Of a DNA stretch of 64,000 nucleotides, positions 36,298-46,133 are shown piece after piece. Source of the DNA: Sinorhizobium sp. BG8 (lineage in GTDB: Bacteria; Pseudomonadota; Alphaproteobacteria; Rhizobiales; Rhizobiaceae); the NCBI RefSeq assembly GCF_016864555.1, contig NZ_CP044011.1, positions 2,437,501 to 2,501,500 of the forward strand, in the 5' to 3' direction. Position 1 is the first letter of the stretch; the number at the start of each line of letters is the position of its first letter. The position numbers and the translations under genes are program-made. The notes beneath the pieces are model-generated. The model had not been told where the DNA came from, searched no databases, and saw only the letters and a list, made by a program, of their open reading frames with translations.

Positions 36298-38390
36298 TAG
36301 TCTTCCTCGACCAAGCTCGCCATATCCTCATCAGACAGGTTGAGCTCATTCTTCAAACGTTCCATTCGACGCTTGGCCTCGACCAGGCGGGCATGCTTTT
36401 CTTCCAGACCACGTTGAATTGTGTTCAGCTGGCTCATGTTTGGCATAGTGAAGCTTAATCGCGGGCTATTCTCGACCGCGGCGTTAATCTCCGACGCTAA
36501 TTGAGAAAAGGTCCTAGTGGCCATGCCGAAAACGCGCAACCACCCCTTAGTACGGGTAAAGGCAACAAAGAGCTTGTTTCGGCCGGTTCTCGTCTTCAAG
36601 GAGGCTGCATCGGCACCCACGACGATCACAACCGCGGCCTCATTTCCTTTGGCGCGATAGACGGTGCTCAACGTCACTTTGCCATCTATCCGGAACGGCG
36701 GTTCGCTGTATTTGTCGATGATGATATTATTGCAAGGAATGCCGACGGCCAGAAGCCCGTCGGCAATCTTGGTGAAGTAGCTCCTAGCGGTGCGGTCATC
36801 CAAGCTCACTACCAGGATTTGATGTGGATGAATGCCTTTATCAATGAAAGAGCGTACCTCTGCCACTGCGGCTTCGACTTCTTCGCCAAAGGAATCAGCT
36901 GATTGTCCCCGAATAATCGGAACCTCAGCAGGCGTTTCCAAGACGCTCGGACTATTCACAAGCGGACGCTCTACAACATTTTCGCTGCCTGACGTGAAAG
37001 TTCCCGACACCACGTCATAGCCGACGTCCTCCCAGTGCTTGGCATTCTCGAGCATCTGGACAATTTCACCATAGATGCCGAAACCTACCGCGTGTGCGAG
37101 GATCAACACGTCGCGTTGATTTCGATACGAGCGTTGGAGAACGAAATCGTTTGTTTCAGTTCCTCCTGGCAGGCTGCGGGTCAGGGAGATGCGAGGTTGC
37201 CCGTCAGTGTCTTTTCCGAACAACTGTTCGGGCTCTCGTACCTTCACGTCGAATACGTTCTGAAGCTCATCATATGCCCAGATGATCTGCTTCCGATCGC
37301 GGTCGCCTTTTGCGAGATAGAAGCACATTTGGTAGAAGCCGTCGGGAAAGTCCTGACCTTCATCCACCAGAATAACATCATAGTACGGGGCAACAACGCC
37401 TCGATCCACCAAGTCGCGGCAGACGGTGCCAAATGGATCGCTGACGTTGCTTACCTCATTGTACGACTTCGGCGAGACGCCTGCGCGGATACAGGTATCA
37501 CGATAGACGCCAGGCAAATTTTGCCGCCCCCAACCATGGCGAACATGGACGTTATCCCAGTTCGGATCGACCTCTGCAAAGTGCCGGTGAAACCGAGTGA
37601 TCAATCGCTCAATGATATCTCGGAGACTCCGAGTATAGTAGGTAATCAGAATCTTCGCGTTTGGATTTTCAATGTGCGCAAGCGCGGCCTTCATAGCCAG
37701 GATGACCGTTTTGCCAGTGCCGGCCAAACCGCGAATGCGCTGGGGCCCTTGAATGGCGGTTAGTGCAACCGATCTCTGTGTTGCATCGAAATTATAGATC
37801 ACAGCTTCGAGGTCGCGATATGCTCGGGCTACCGGATGTACTTCCTCGTCTTCTTCGGCATCCAGTATTTGTCCAAGGGCCTTTGCGCCTTCGATAATGG
37901 CTTGAACCTCTGCAATTTGAGTGCTGTCGAGCGGGCCACTCTCTTGTTTGAGCAGGCGGAAGAGTTCACCGTCGCTGCCCGCGAACTCGACTTCGTCGTT
38001 GTCAAATTTTTTCGGATCAAGGTTTGGGGCGTAAATGATTGGAACGACGTCAAAAATCAGCCGACGCTTCTTTTTCAGTTGCAGGCTCTTTCCCATCAGG
38101 GACTCTGTCGTGGCGGCCGCTTGAAGGATGCTGATGGCATCTCGCTTAACGTCCGCCCTGTCGGACGACAACGAAATCTTGACCAGTTTTATACCCTGTG
38201 TATCGCCCACCACCGTCAAGTCGGAGCTATGGGTTCGGCCGTCGTAGTCTTTGACTTGGGGCCATCCGGCATAGAGGACGATCTTTTCGGTTAGGCCAAA
38301 CACCTCTCCCGCACGGACTGCGCGAACCAGATTGTTCGCAACCGCATCGTTCTCGCGTCGCCCGATGGTGGGGATGAAGGTTACCGGCAT
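36297..38390 (-). CDS. Superfamily I (UvrD-like) helicase with uncharacterised N-terminal domain
   Basis: 697 residues. The helicase core has Walker A GLAGTGKT (221-228), DEGQDF (343-348), the SYRN motif (421-424), YRAKGNEA (about 578-585) and FVAFTRTKG (608-616), the UvrD C-terminal type. The first 200 residues are of unknown type. A segment near 55-75 (SDLTVVGDTQGIKLVKI) weakly recalls a NERD/PD-(D/E)XK core and would need a structure check. A coiled coil (655-690) ends the protein. Paired with DUF2290 in a two-gene unit lying between decayed arsenic genes and recombinases. Confidence 0.88.
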   Translation of the reverse strand: MPVTFIPTIGRRENDAVANNLVRAVRAGEVFGLTEKIVLYAGWPQVKDYDGRTHSSDLTVVGDTQGIKLVKISLSSDRADVKRDAISILQAAATTESLMGKSLQLKKKRRLIFDVVPIIYAPNLDPKKFDNDEVEFAGSDGELFRLLKQESGPLDSTQIAEVQAIIEGAKALGQILDAEEDEEVHPVARAYRDLEAVIYNFDATQRSVALTAIQGPQRIRGLAGTGKTVILAMKAALAHIENPNAKILITYYTRSLRDIIERLITRFHRHFAEVDPNWDNVHVRHGWGRQNLPGVYRDTCIRAGVSPKSYNEVSNVSDPFGTVCRDLVDRGVVAPYYDVILVDEGQDFPDGFYQMCFYLAKGDRDRKQIIWAYDELQNVFDVKVREPEQLFGKDTDGQPRISLTRSLPGGTETNDFVLQRSYRNQRDVLILAHAVGFGIYGEIVQMLENAKHWEDVGYDVVSGTFTSGSENVVERPLVNSPSVLETPAEVPIIRGQSADSFGEEVEAAVAEVRSFIDKGIHPHQILVVSLDDRTARSYFTKIADGLLAVGIPCNNIIIDKYSEPPFRIDGKVTLSTVYRAKGNEAAVVIVVGADAASLKTRTGRNKLFVAFTRTKGWLRVFGMATRTFSQLASEINAAVENSPRLSFTMPNMSQLNTIQRGLEEKHARLVEAKRRMERLKNELNLSDEDMASLVEED

Positions 38391-38477
38391 GAAGTATTTT
38401 CCCTATTCTCTAGCGGGCGACCCTAGTTCCAGCCCGTTTTTAGATCAAGTCGTCGGCACAATAGCCATTCCCACCGA

Positions 38478-38894
38478 ACCGACATCTCTCTCGGAGAATT
38501 GCTCGGCAGAGCCGGAGAGACACCAGACCTACCGTTGGTGTTCCTCCATGACGGAAGGCCCGTGAAGCCCGGCTATCATGCGATCAAGATCAAGGCTGGC
38601 CAGTTTTCCGCGCTGTATTTCGGGGCGATTTAGGAGGCCTGGTCGGATATCTTAGTCCAACTCTGGGACATCGACGAAAACGAGCGGACACATATATCAG
38701 CCGGGAAGTTCTCGGCCACCGACCGCAAGTTTTCCGAACACGTCCGTCTTGACGGCTCCGCCAAGTTGACCTTCGAAGTCAGCGATGGCGTCCGCCCGAT
38801 GCAGTTATTCTGCGCGAACGCTTCTAATGCGGAAGACGGCGCTCTCCACGTCGCGTTGACGCCGCGTCCGGCGAGTTGCAAGCCACACGGTCGG
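38478..38894 (+). pseudogene. DUF6428-like arsenic-cluster gene remnant
   Basis: In one frame the sequence reads PDLPLVFLHDGRPVKPGYHAIKIKAGQF, an in-frame TAG at 38631, then EAWSDILVQLWDIDE, ISAGKFSATDRKFSEHV, LTFEVSDGVRPMQLF and ASCKPHGR. These match the DUF6428 layout (gYHv..., W-QLW, GKF, CKP) commonly found next to arsR/arsN. No start codon is left in frame and the internal stop is real, so it is a remnant. Confidence 0.6.
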
Positions 38895-38908
38895 CCTTGC
38901 GCCACTAG

Positions 38909-39214
38909 GGCGCGAACCTTGAAGGCCAGCGGGACTGGAAAGCCCGCTGCCCTCCGGGCGCATGGCTGCGCCACCGCACGACGAATTCGGCCACACCCGG
39001 CACCACCCTGACGGCGCGCTTTTCCGCATCACCAAGGAAGGGTCCTGCAGCGGTCGTCGGCGGAGGCTACAAAAGCGACATGCGGGGATTCGGGAGTGTC
39101 ATGAGCGACGACGATATCCGCGCCGTGCTCGCTTTCAACAAAGGCACCTGGCCGCAGCCGGAATGGGAGTATCAAGCGGAGATTAGTAGTCAGGAGCGAG
39201 AAACAACTCATTAA
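38909..39214 (+). pseudogene. C-type cytochrome remnant (copper-type)
   Basis: Pieces of a small cytochrome c are readable across frames: GANLEGQRDW (38909 onward), APPHDEFGHTRHHPDGALFRITKEG (38965-39042), and after a one-base shift PAAVVGGGYKSDMRGFG then SDDDIRAVLAFNKGTWP. The CxxCH-bearing N-terminus is missing. The C-terminal motif is typical of cytochromes beside copper resistance genes. Decayed by deletion and frameshift. Confidence 0.65.
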
Positions 39215-39648
39215 CAGACGGCGTGCGCCAGTCGGGTCATCTTCAATTGCGCAGGCTCACAATCAAAAAGAGCAATTGTCGCTTCCAGCCGCTGGCGGAT
39301 GGAAGCGAAGGCGCAATCTTATAGATTCTCACGCAAAAGTGAACCATAAGTTGAATTTTTAAATTAGAAAATTGTTCTATGGTGGGAAAAATTGAAGTCT
39401 TTAGTTAGGTAAAGAAACCTAAGTATAGCCTATAATTAAAGACTCCAAATAGCGGTCGATGCAAAGTTTTTCCCTTTGATGGTCGGCCAAAATAGTTTTG
39501 TTTGATCAATACTTTTTATTCGCGCTAAAGTAGTGGAAAAAAGGATCGGATGGTGCTTCCATTACAGCGCTGCAGCACTCGACGATACCTAGCTGCCGGA
39601 CGGCGGTAGAATGGTTTGTTCCTAGTATACCTACAGGAGGAGGCTGAG
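39215..39648. other. AT-rich gap with nested inverted repeats before serine recombinase
   Basis: No gene. The stretch 39330-39540 is clearly richer in A+T than the surroundings. It contains nested inverted repeats: AGTCTTTA (39396-39403) with TAAAGACT (39437-39444), and inside them TTAGGT (39405-39410) with ACCTAA (39417-39422). The location just left of recombinase genes makes an attachment or crossover site possible. Confidence 0.4.
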
Positions 39649-40320
39649 GTGGTAGCACACGATGAAATGAAAACACGTGCAGTCGCATATCTTCGGAATG
39701 CCTGTGCAGACGATCTCAAGCTCGTGGATCAAAGAGCGCAGATCGAGCAGTTTTGCGCGGCACGTGGATGGCAGTTCATTGCAGAATACGCTGACAGTGG
39801 CTGTAGTGGTACTGATGGGAAGCGCCCACAGTTCCAACGGATGATTGCTCGGGCAGTCGATATTGACCATTCTTTCGACGTCGTTGTCGTGACCACGAAC
39901 AGCCGTTTCTTTCGAGGTATGCGCGGATTAAATCGTTATGTCCAAGTGCTGGAGTGCGCCGAGGTCCGTTTAGTTTCGATTTCCGAAGGCGTGGCAGGCG
40001 CTCAGGATCGAACTACTATGAGACGCCTCATGGGAAAGTTCGGCGAATATCTCTCTCGACAAGACAGTCTGTACATCAGGGCTGCATTGGCGATGCTGCC
40101 GAGAGGCGGATATTCGACGGGGTCCCGCCGGCCATATTCCACTGCAACCGCTGTTCTACCCTATGGAAGAACCCGGCAAAGACTCGTTGCTGACTTGCTG
40201 GAGGCCAAGAACGTCAAATTGGTTTTCCAACTATTTCTCTCGGGTGATGGTGCGACGGGGCCATTGGGAACAAAAGAGATCGCCAAACGCCTAAAATTAC
40301 CAATGAGACGAAGATTGTAG
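39649..40320 (+). CDS. Serine recombinase lacking the catalytic serine, C-terminally truncated
   Basis: 223 residues from a GTG at 39649 preceded by AGGAGGAGG, a strong site. The resolvase domain is readable (VAYLRNACADD; FIAEYADSGCSGTDGKRPQFQRMIARA; FDVVVVTTNSRFFRG). The position of the nucleophilic Ser, normally VRVS in such proteins, reads NAC, so it is probably inactive. The protein ends before any DNA-binding domain (final residues LKLPMRRRL). It may be a decayed or regulatory partner of the recombinase downstream. Confidence 0.75.
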   Translation: MVAHDEMKTRAVAYLRNACADDLKLVDQRAQIEQFCAARGWQFIAEYADSGCSGTDGKRPQFQRMIARAVDIDHSFDVVVVTTNSRFFRGMRGLNRYVQVLECAEVRLVSISEGVAGAQDRTTMRRLMGKFGEYLSRQDSLYIRAALAMLPRGGYSTGSRRPYSTATAVLPYGRTRQRLVADLLEAKNVKLVFQLFLSGDGATGPLGTKEIAKRLKLPMRRRL

Positions 40321-40477
40321 CAACGTCCTCCACCGCCGATCGATCGATGTTCGCTCCAGATGATCGTATTCCATTCAGCGGATAGGGGGCGACGCATTCA
40401 CGTCGGTGGCTCCGTGAGGCCGCGAAATTCAGTAGGTTTGCCAATAACAAAGAAGTGACCGCTTAACGGAGCGACAT
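40321..40477. other. Short gap between recombinase genes
   Basis: No supported gene; only short frames without family features. Confidence 0.3.
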
Positions 40478-40747
40478 ATGAAGACGCGTGGCAACCAGAT
40501 GTCCCTACTGCCATCTTCAGGGTTCTCTCGAGCGCGATCTGTGACCGAAAATTTTCGCCCACAGTCAAAGTTTCCGTGCCGCATGCAAACAAGAGCCAGC
40601 GGACGCTGGATTGTCACGACGGTCTTCACAACAGACTTTCGAGTGACCGATATTGAAGTACGCGCCCTCAGAGCCGGGCTTGCGAGCACTATCATGAGTG
40701 CCCTTTTTGACATCGGGCGGGAACCGAACCGTCCGCCTGGAAAATGA
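40478..40747 (+). CDS. Small hypothetical protein upstream of recombinase
   Basis: 89 residues with no recognised family. It stops 3 bases before the start of the large serine recombinase, a spacing typical of coupled genes, and has a plausible hydrophilic composition. The C-terminal third (TDIEVRALRAGLASTIMSALFDIG) looks helical. Could be a recombination directionality or accessory factor, but this is only suggested by position. Confidence 0.45.
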   Translation: MKTRGNQMSLLPSSGFSRARSVTENFRPQSKFPCRMQTRASGRWIVTTVFTTDFRVTDIEVRALRAGLASTIMSALFDIGREPNRPPGK

Positions 40748-40750
40748 AGG

Positions 40751-42575
<1,825 letters not shown>

Positions 42576-42636
42576 ATCATTGCTGGAGGGAGTTATCATA
42601 TTTCGCGCCGCTGTAAAGCGAAAAACATGATGTTCA

Positions 42637-43584
42637 TCAGATAGTCCAGTCGGGAATCATGGCGGGCCGGGGAATGACTTCGGCACAGCGGGACATCGAG
42701 CGCGGGAGGTTCTCCGCGAGGAACTCGATCAGCGCCCGGACAGCGGGAAGCATGCCGTGCCGGGAGGGGAAGGCCGCATGGACGGTCGATTCCGGTGACG
42801 ACCACTCGGGCAGGATGGGCACGAGCACACCGGTTCTGAACCCGCGCTCAACGAGCGTATCGGGCAGGAGGCCGATGCCGATACCTTCGATCGCTGCCCG
42901 CTCAAGGATCGCGAAGTCTGCACAGGCAAGCACGGGCGTGTGAGCGATGTCGTGAAAATCGCCTTCAGCGTTCACGAGGGTCCAGATCACGCGCGACGAC
43001 TGCTCGTGGAGAGCCACTGTCGGCATCCGTGGCAGCGTCTCGAGGGTGATCGGCCCGCGCTTCTCGACGAAGGATGGGCTCGCTGCAAGATAGCTTCGCG
43101 TGCCACCGAACTTGCGCACGATGACAGACTGGTCGCTGTCATATCCCTCGCGAACCCGCAGCGCCACGTCGATGCGCTCCTCGATGAGATCGATCGGTCG
43201 GTTGGTCACGGTAATCGAAAGGCGAATCAGCGGGTATTTCTTGAGGAAGGACGGGATCGCATCCGCGAGCATTGGCGCAAAGCCCGGCGGCATGGCGAGC
43301 CGCACCATCCCGGCCGGCTCATCCTTCGCCGCCGCGATCACGGCCTCGGCAGCCTCGACGCTCTCGAGCACGGTCGCGCAGTGTTCGTAGAAGGATTGTC
43401 CGATTTCCGTCACCCTGAGCTTGCGGGTCGAGCGTTCGAGAAGGCGTACGCCCAGTTGCTCCTCCAGACTGGCCACCCGCTTGCTCACCTTTGATTTCGG
43501 CACGCCGAGCGCGTTGGCTGCGGCAGTGAAACCCTTGTTCCTGACGACTGCGGCAAACAGGGCGAGATCATTGAGGTCCTGCAT
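42637..43584 (-). CDS. LysR family transcriptional regulator
   Basis: 315 residues, with helix-turn-helix FTAAANALGVPKSKVSKRVASLEEQLG and a complete effector domain (MPPGFAPMLADAIPSFLKKYPLIRLSI). It is divergent from the azoreductase gene at 43732. A TGTTTC/GAAACA dyad lies in between. It is the first gene right of the tRNA-Thr boundary and probably belongs to the core genome. Confidence 0.93.
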   Translation of the reverse strand: MQDLNDLALFAAVVRNKGFTAAANALGVPKSKVSKRVASLEEQLGVRLLERSTRKLRVTEIGQSFYEHCATVLESVEAAEAVIAAAKDEPAGMVRLAMPPGFAPMLADAIPSFLKKYPLIRLSITVTNRPIDLIEERIDVALRVREGYDSDQSVIVRKFGGTRSYLAASPSFVEKRGPITLETLPRMPTVALHEQSSRVIWTLVNAEGDFHDIAHTPVLACADFAILERAAIEGIGIGLLPDTLVERGFRTGVLVPILPEWSSPESTVHAAFPSRHGMLPAVRALIEFLAENLPRSMSRCAEVIPRPAMIPDWTI

Positions 43585-43628
43585 GGATCGGCTTCCGGCG
43601 TGGCGTTTGATCGGAACTGTCCATTTAT

Positions 43629-43646
43629 TGTTTCTCTCGGGAAACA
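43629..43646. promoter_or_regulatory. Operator-like dyad TGTTTC-N6-GAAACA
   Basis: Perfect 6-base arms between divergent LysR and azoreductase genes. Probably the LysR binding site; the azoreductase promoter should lie just right of it. Confidence 0.45.
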
Positions 43647-43731
43647 GTCAATTGTCCTTCGGCCGGCTTATCGGGTCATTGTTTTCGGAACATATGTCTG
43701 TGCATCGAAACCCGCTCAAAGGTGCAAGACC

Positions 43732-44355
43732 ATGAACGTTCTTCACATCGACTCCGGCATTCTCGGAGACCATTCCGTATCCCGCCGCCTGACAGCGGCC
43801 ATCGTCGCCCAGATCAAGGCCGATCACGCCGAGGCCAAGGTGGTTTACCGCGATCTCGTTGCCGAGGCGCTTCCCCACCTTCACGGCGGACACCTGATGG
43901 CGGCCAACGCCAAGCCCGAGGAAATCGACGCCCAGGTTGCCGGCGAAGTTGCCGTATCGGCGACCGTCCTCGATGAGTTCCTCGCAGCCGACACGCTCGT
44001 CATCGGTGCTCCTATGTACAACTTCTCCCTGCCGAGCCAGCTCAAGGCCTGGATCGACCGCATCGCGGTCGCCGGCAAGACCTTCCGCTACACGGAAAAT
44101 GGTCCCGAAGGCCTGGCCAAGGGCAAGAAGGTGATCGTCGTCTCCACCCGTGGCGGCCACTACTCCAGCGGCCCTGCTGCGGCCATGGACCACCAGGAAG
44201 CCTACCTGCAGGCAGTCCTCGGCTTCCTCGGCATCACCGATATCGAATTCGTTCGGGCAGAAGGCCTGGCGCTTGGTGGTGACGCCAAGGATTCCGCGAT
44301 TGCCGAAGCCGAGAAGTCGATCGCCGGCCGTGGCGACTGGAAGCTCGCCGGCTGA
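43732..44355 (+). CDS. azoR: FMN-dependent NADH-azoreductase
   Basis: 207 residues. It has MNVLHIDSGILGDHSVSRRLTAAIV (flavodoxin-like phosphate loop), APMYNFSLPSQLKAWIDRIAVAGKTFRYTENGPEGL and VVSTRGGHYSS, all AzoR landmarks. It reduces quinones and azo dyes with NADH. The start at 43732 is chosen because earlier in-frame sequence is promoter-like. Controlled most likely by the divergent LysR. Confidence 0.93.
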   Translation: MNVLHIDSGILGDHSVSRRLTAAIVAQIKADHAEAKVVYRDLVAEALPHLHGGHLMAANAKPEEIDAQVAGEVAVSATVLDEFLAADTLVIGAPMYNFSLPSQLKAWIDRIAVAGKTFRYTENGPEGLAKGKKVIVVSTRGGHYSSGPAAAMDHQEAYLQAVLGFLGITDIEFVRAEGLALGGDAKDSAIAEAEKSIAGRGDWKLAG

Positions 44356-44380
44356 TCCTGTCGCGCAGGCAGATGATTCT

Positions 44381-44413
44381 CGAGCCGCCGGACAGTCGTC
44401 CGGCGGCTCGTTC
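44381..44413 (+). terminator. Rho-independent-type hairpin after azoR
   Basis: CGAGCCGCCGGAC pairs with GTCCGGCGGCTCG (13 bp perfect) around AGTC, followed by TTCGATT. It begins 26 bases after the azoR stop. Confidence 0.75.
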
Positions 44414-44515
44414 GATTCTGGACGACCGATTCCCTTCGGCACCGGATGGGTGTTGCCTTCGCCGCGCAGCGCCGTGCAAGCTCGACAAATCCGCCGATCG
44501 GACTAAAATTCGGCG

Positions 44516-44806
44516 ATGGCCCGCTTCTCAAGAATGATCCTGTTCGCGGCAGTGCTGGCCGGCGTAGCGGCTGAGGCTCTTCCAGCCGCCGGCGGGCCGC
44601 CGGATGCGCGCTGTACCTGCCGCAATCGCGACGGGTCCAAGCACGAACTCGGCTCCGTTGTCTGCCTCAATGTCGATGGCCGCCGATATCTCGCGCGATG
44701 CACGATGGTTCTCAACGTGACGAGCTGGCAGAAGGTTCAGGACGGATGCCCGGTGTCCGCCAGGCCTTCCCTGATGTCGATGCCGGTCGCCTTCGCAGCC
44801 GATTGA
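44516..44806 (+). CDS. Small exported hypothetical protein
   Basis: 96 residues with a signal peptide (MILFAAVLAGVAAEALPAA) and four cysteines (RCTCRNRDG; SVVCLNV; ARCTMVL). The repeated RCxC/C pattern suggests disulfides in the periplasm. Unassigned, but common in rhizobia downstream of azoR. It converges with rlmB. Confidence 0.7.
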   Translation: MARFSRMILFAAVLAGVAAEALPAAGGPPDARCTCRNRDGSKHELGSVVCLNVDGRRYLARCTMVLNVTSWQKVQDGCPVSARPSLMSMPVAFAAD

Positions 44807-44809
44807 TCT

Positions 44810-45685
44810 CTACTTCGCGAGAAACTGCCGTGCGGCATACATGGCGATCGCCGCGGCATTCGACACGTTCAGCGACTTGATGGCGCCGGGCATGTCGAGG
44901 CGCGCAAGCGCCTTGCAGGTGGCGCGCGTCTTCTGGCGCAGTCCCTTGCCCTCTGATCCCATGACGAGTGCGATTCGGTCGCCGGAGAAAGTACCCTCGA
45001 GCGGCTGCGGACCTTCCGAATCGAGACCGATGGTCAAGAATCCAAGCTTGTGCAGTTCCTCGAGCGCCTCGGCCAGATTGGTGATCTGGATATAGGGAAT
45101 GAGCTCGAGAGCACCGGAAGCGGTCTTGGCAAGCACGCCCGACTCGGTGGGCGAGTGGCGCATTGTGGTGATTACGGCGCCTGCGTCGAACGCGACGGCG
45201 GAGCGCATGATGGCACCCACGTTGTGCGGATCCGTCACCTGGTCCAGCACGAGGATAAGCGGGCTGTCCTTGAGTGCCTCCAGCCTGCGGACGGGCAAGG
45301 GACGCGTCTCCAGCATGACGCCCTGGTGGATCGCCTCGGGTCCGAGGATCTTGTCGAGATCGGAAGGAAGCACGGTTTCGACGGGATAGGGCAGGGTGGC
45401 CGGATCCGGCAGCTCGAGCCTGAGGGCGGCGTTCTGGGTCACGCTGAGCTTGACGATCTTTCGCTCGGCGTTGTCGAGAGCCGCGCGAACCGTGTGAAGT
45501 CCGTAGAGGAAGACCTGGTCGGGCGCGATTTCCGGCGCTTTCCAGCTCTCGGCCTGCCGGCGCCTGCGGTCGTCTTTGGGCGTGGGTATTTCGCCCCGTT
45601 CGCGCCGCTGGTCGCGGTGCGCCCTGCGCAGCTTGGCGTAGTGGGTGTCTTTGGCGCTCTTGCCGGTCTTTTCGTCTTTGCTCAT
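44810..45685 (-). CDS. rlmB: 23S rRNA (guanosine-2'-O-)-methyltransferase (RlmB-like)
   Basis: 291 residues. An N-terminal RNA-binding extension is followed by the SpoU substrate-binding region (VFLYGLHTVRAAL) and the trefoil-knot domain with LVLDQVTDPHNVGAIMRSA, MGSEGKGLRQKT and LNVSNAAAIAMYAARQ. It methylates G2251 in 23S rRNA. A housekeeping gene, supporting core status for this stretch. Confidence 0.93.
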   Translation of the reverse strand: MSKDEKTGKSAKDTHYAKLRRAHRDQRRERGEIPTPKDDRRRRQAESWKAPEIAPDQVFLYGLHTVRAALDNAERKIVKLSVTQNAALRLELPDPATLPYPVETVLPSDLDKILGPEAIHQGVMLETRPLPVRRLEALKDSPLILVLDQVTDPHNVGAIMRSAVAFDAGAVITTMRHSPTESGVLAKTASGALELIPYIQITNLAEALEELHKLGFLTIGLDSEGPQPLEGTFSGDRIALVMGSEGKGLRQKTRATCKALARLDMPGAIKSLNVSNAAAIAMYAARQFLAK

Positions 45686-45899
45686 GCCGCCTTATAGCCT
45701 TCGTTGACCGTTCCGCAAATCCCCGGTGCTCGAAACGGCCTCGCAACCTTTGTCGTGTTTTTCGCAAAAATTTCCGTACCCTCGTGTTGACAGGATCAAG
45801 GAGGCCGGTCATATAGCCGCCCAGATCGAAGGGGCCGCGCCTCACGGAATTGCCTCTCTGATCTGCTTATGCTTGGTCGCTTGATCCCGACAGAAAAAT

Positions 45900-45984
45900 G
45901 GAGGGATGCCCGAGTGGTTAAAGGGGACGGACTGTAAATCCGTTGGCTCAGCCTACGTTGGTTCAAATCCAACTCCCTCCACCA
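45900..45984 (+). tRNA. tRNA-Tyr(GTA)
   Basis: 85 nt class II tRNA with a long variable arm, anticodon GTA in loop CTGTAAA, acceptor GGAGGGA with TCCCTCC and encoded ACCA. It is followed 24 bases later by tRNA-Gly. Confidence 0.95.
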
Positions 45985-46008
45985 TTCTGTTGGTTCGGAT
46001 CGAACGCC

Positions 46009-46082
46009 GCGGGTATAGCTCAATGGTAGAGCAGCAGCCTTCCAAGCTGAATACGCGGGTTCGATTCCCGCTACCCGCTCCA
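46009..46082 (+). tRNA. tRNA-Gly(TCC)
   Basis: 74 nt, acceptor GCGGGTA with TACCCGC, anticodon TCC in loop CTTCCAA, encoded CCA. The prophage integrase gene begins 51 bases downstream, so the 3' end of this tRNA is the likely attachment site (attL). Confidence 0.95.
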
Positions 46083-46133
46083 ATCTTTTCAATCACTTAC
46101 AGGTGGTGGCGTGTCACTCGTGTCACTGCCGTG

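Noticed and set aside
44712-45845. 377-codon minus-strand frame over rlmB
   Set aside because: It is a shadow of rlmB in another frame, rich in Arg and Gln.
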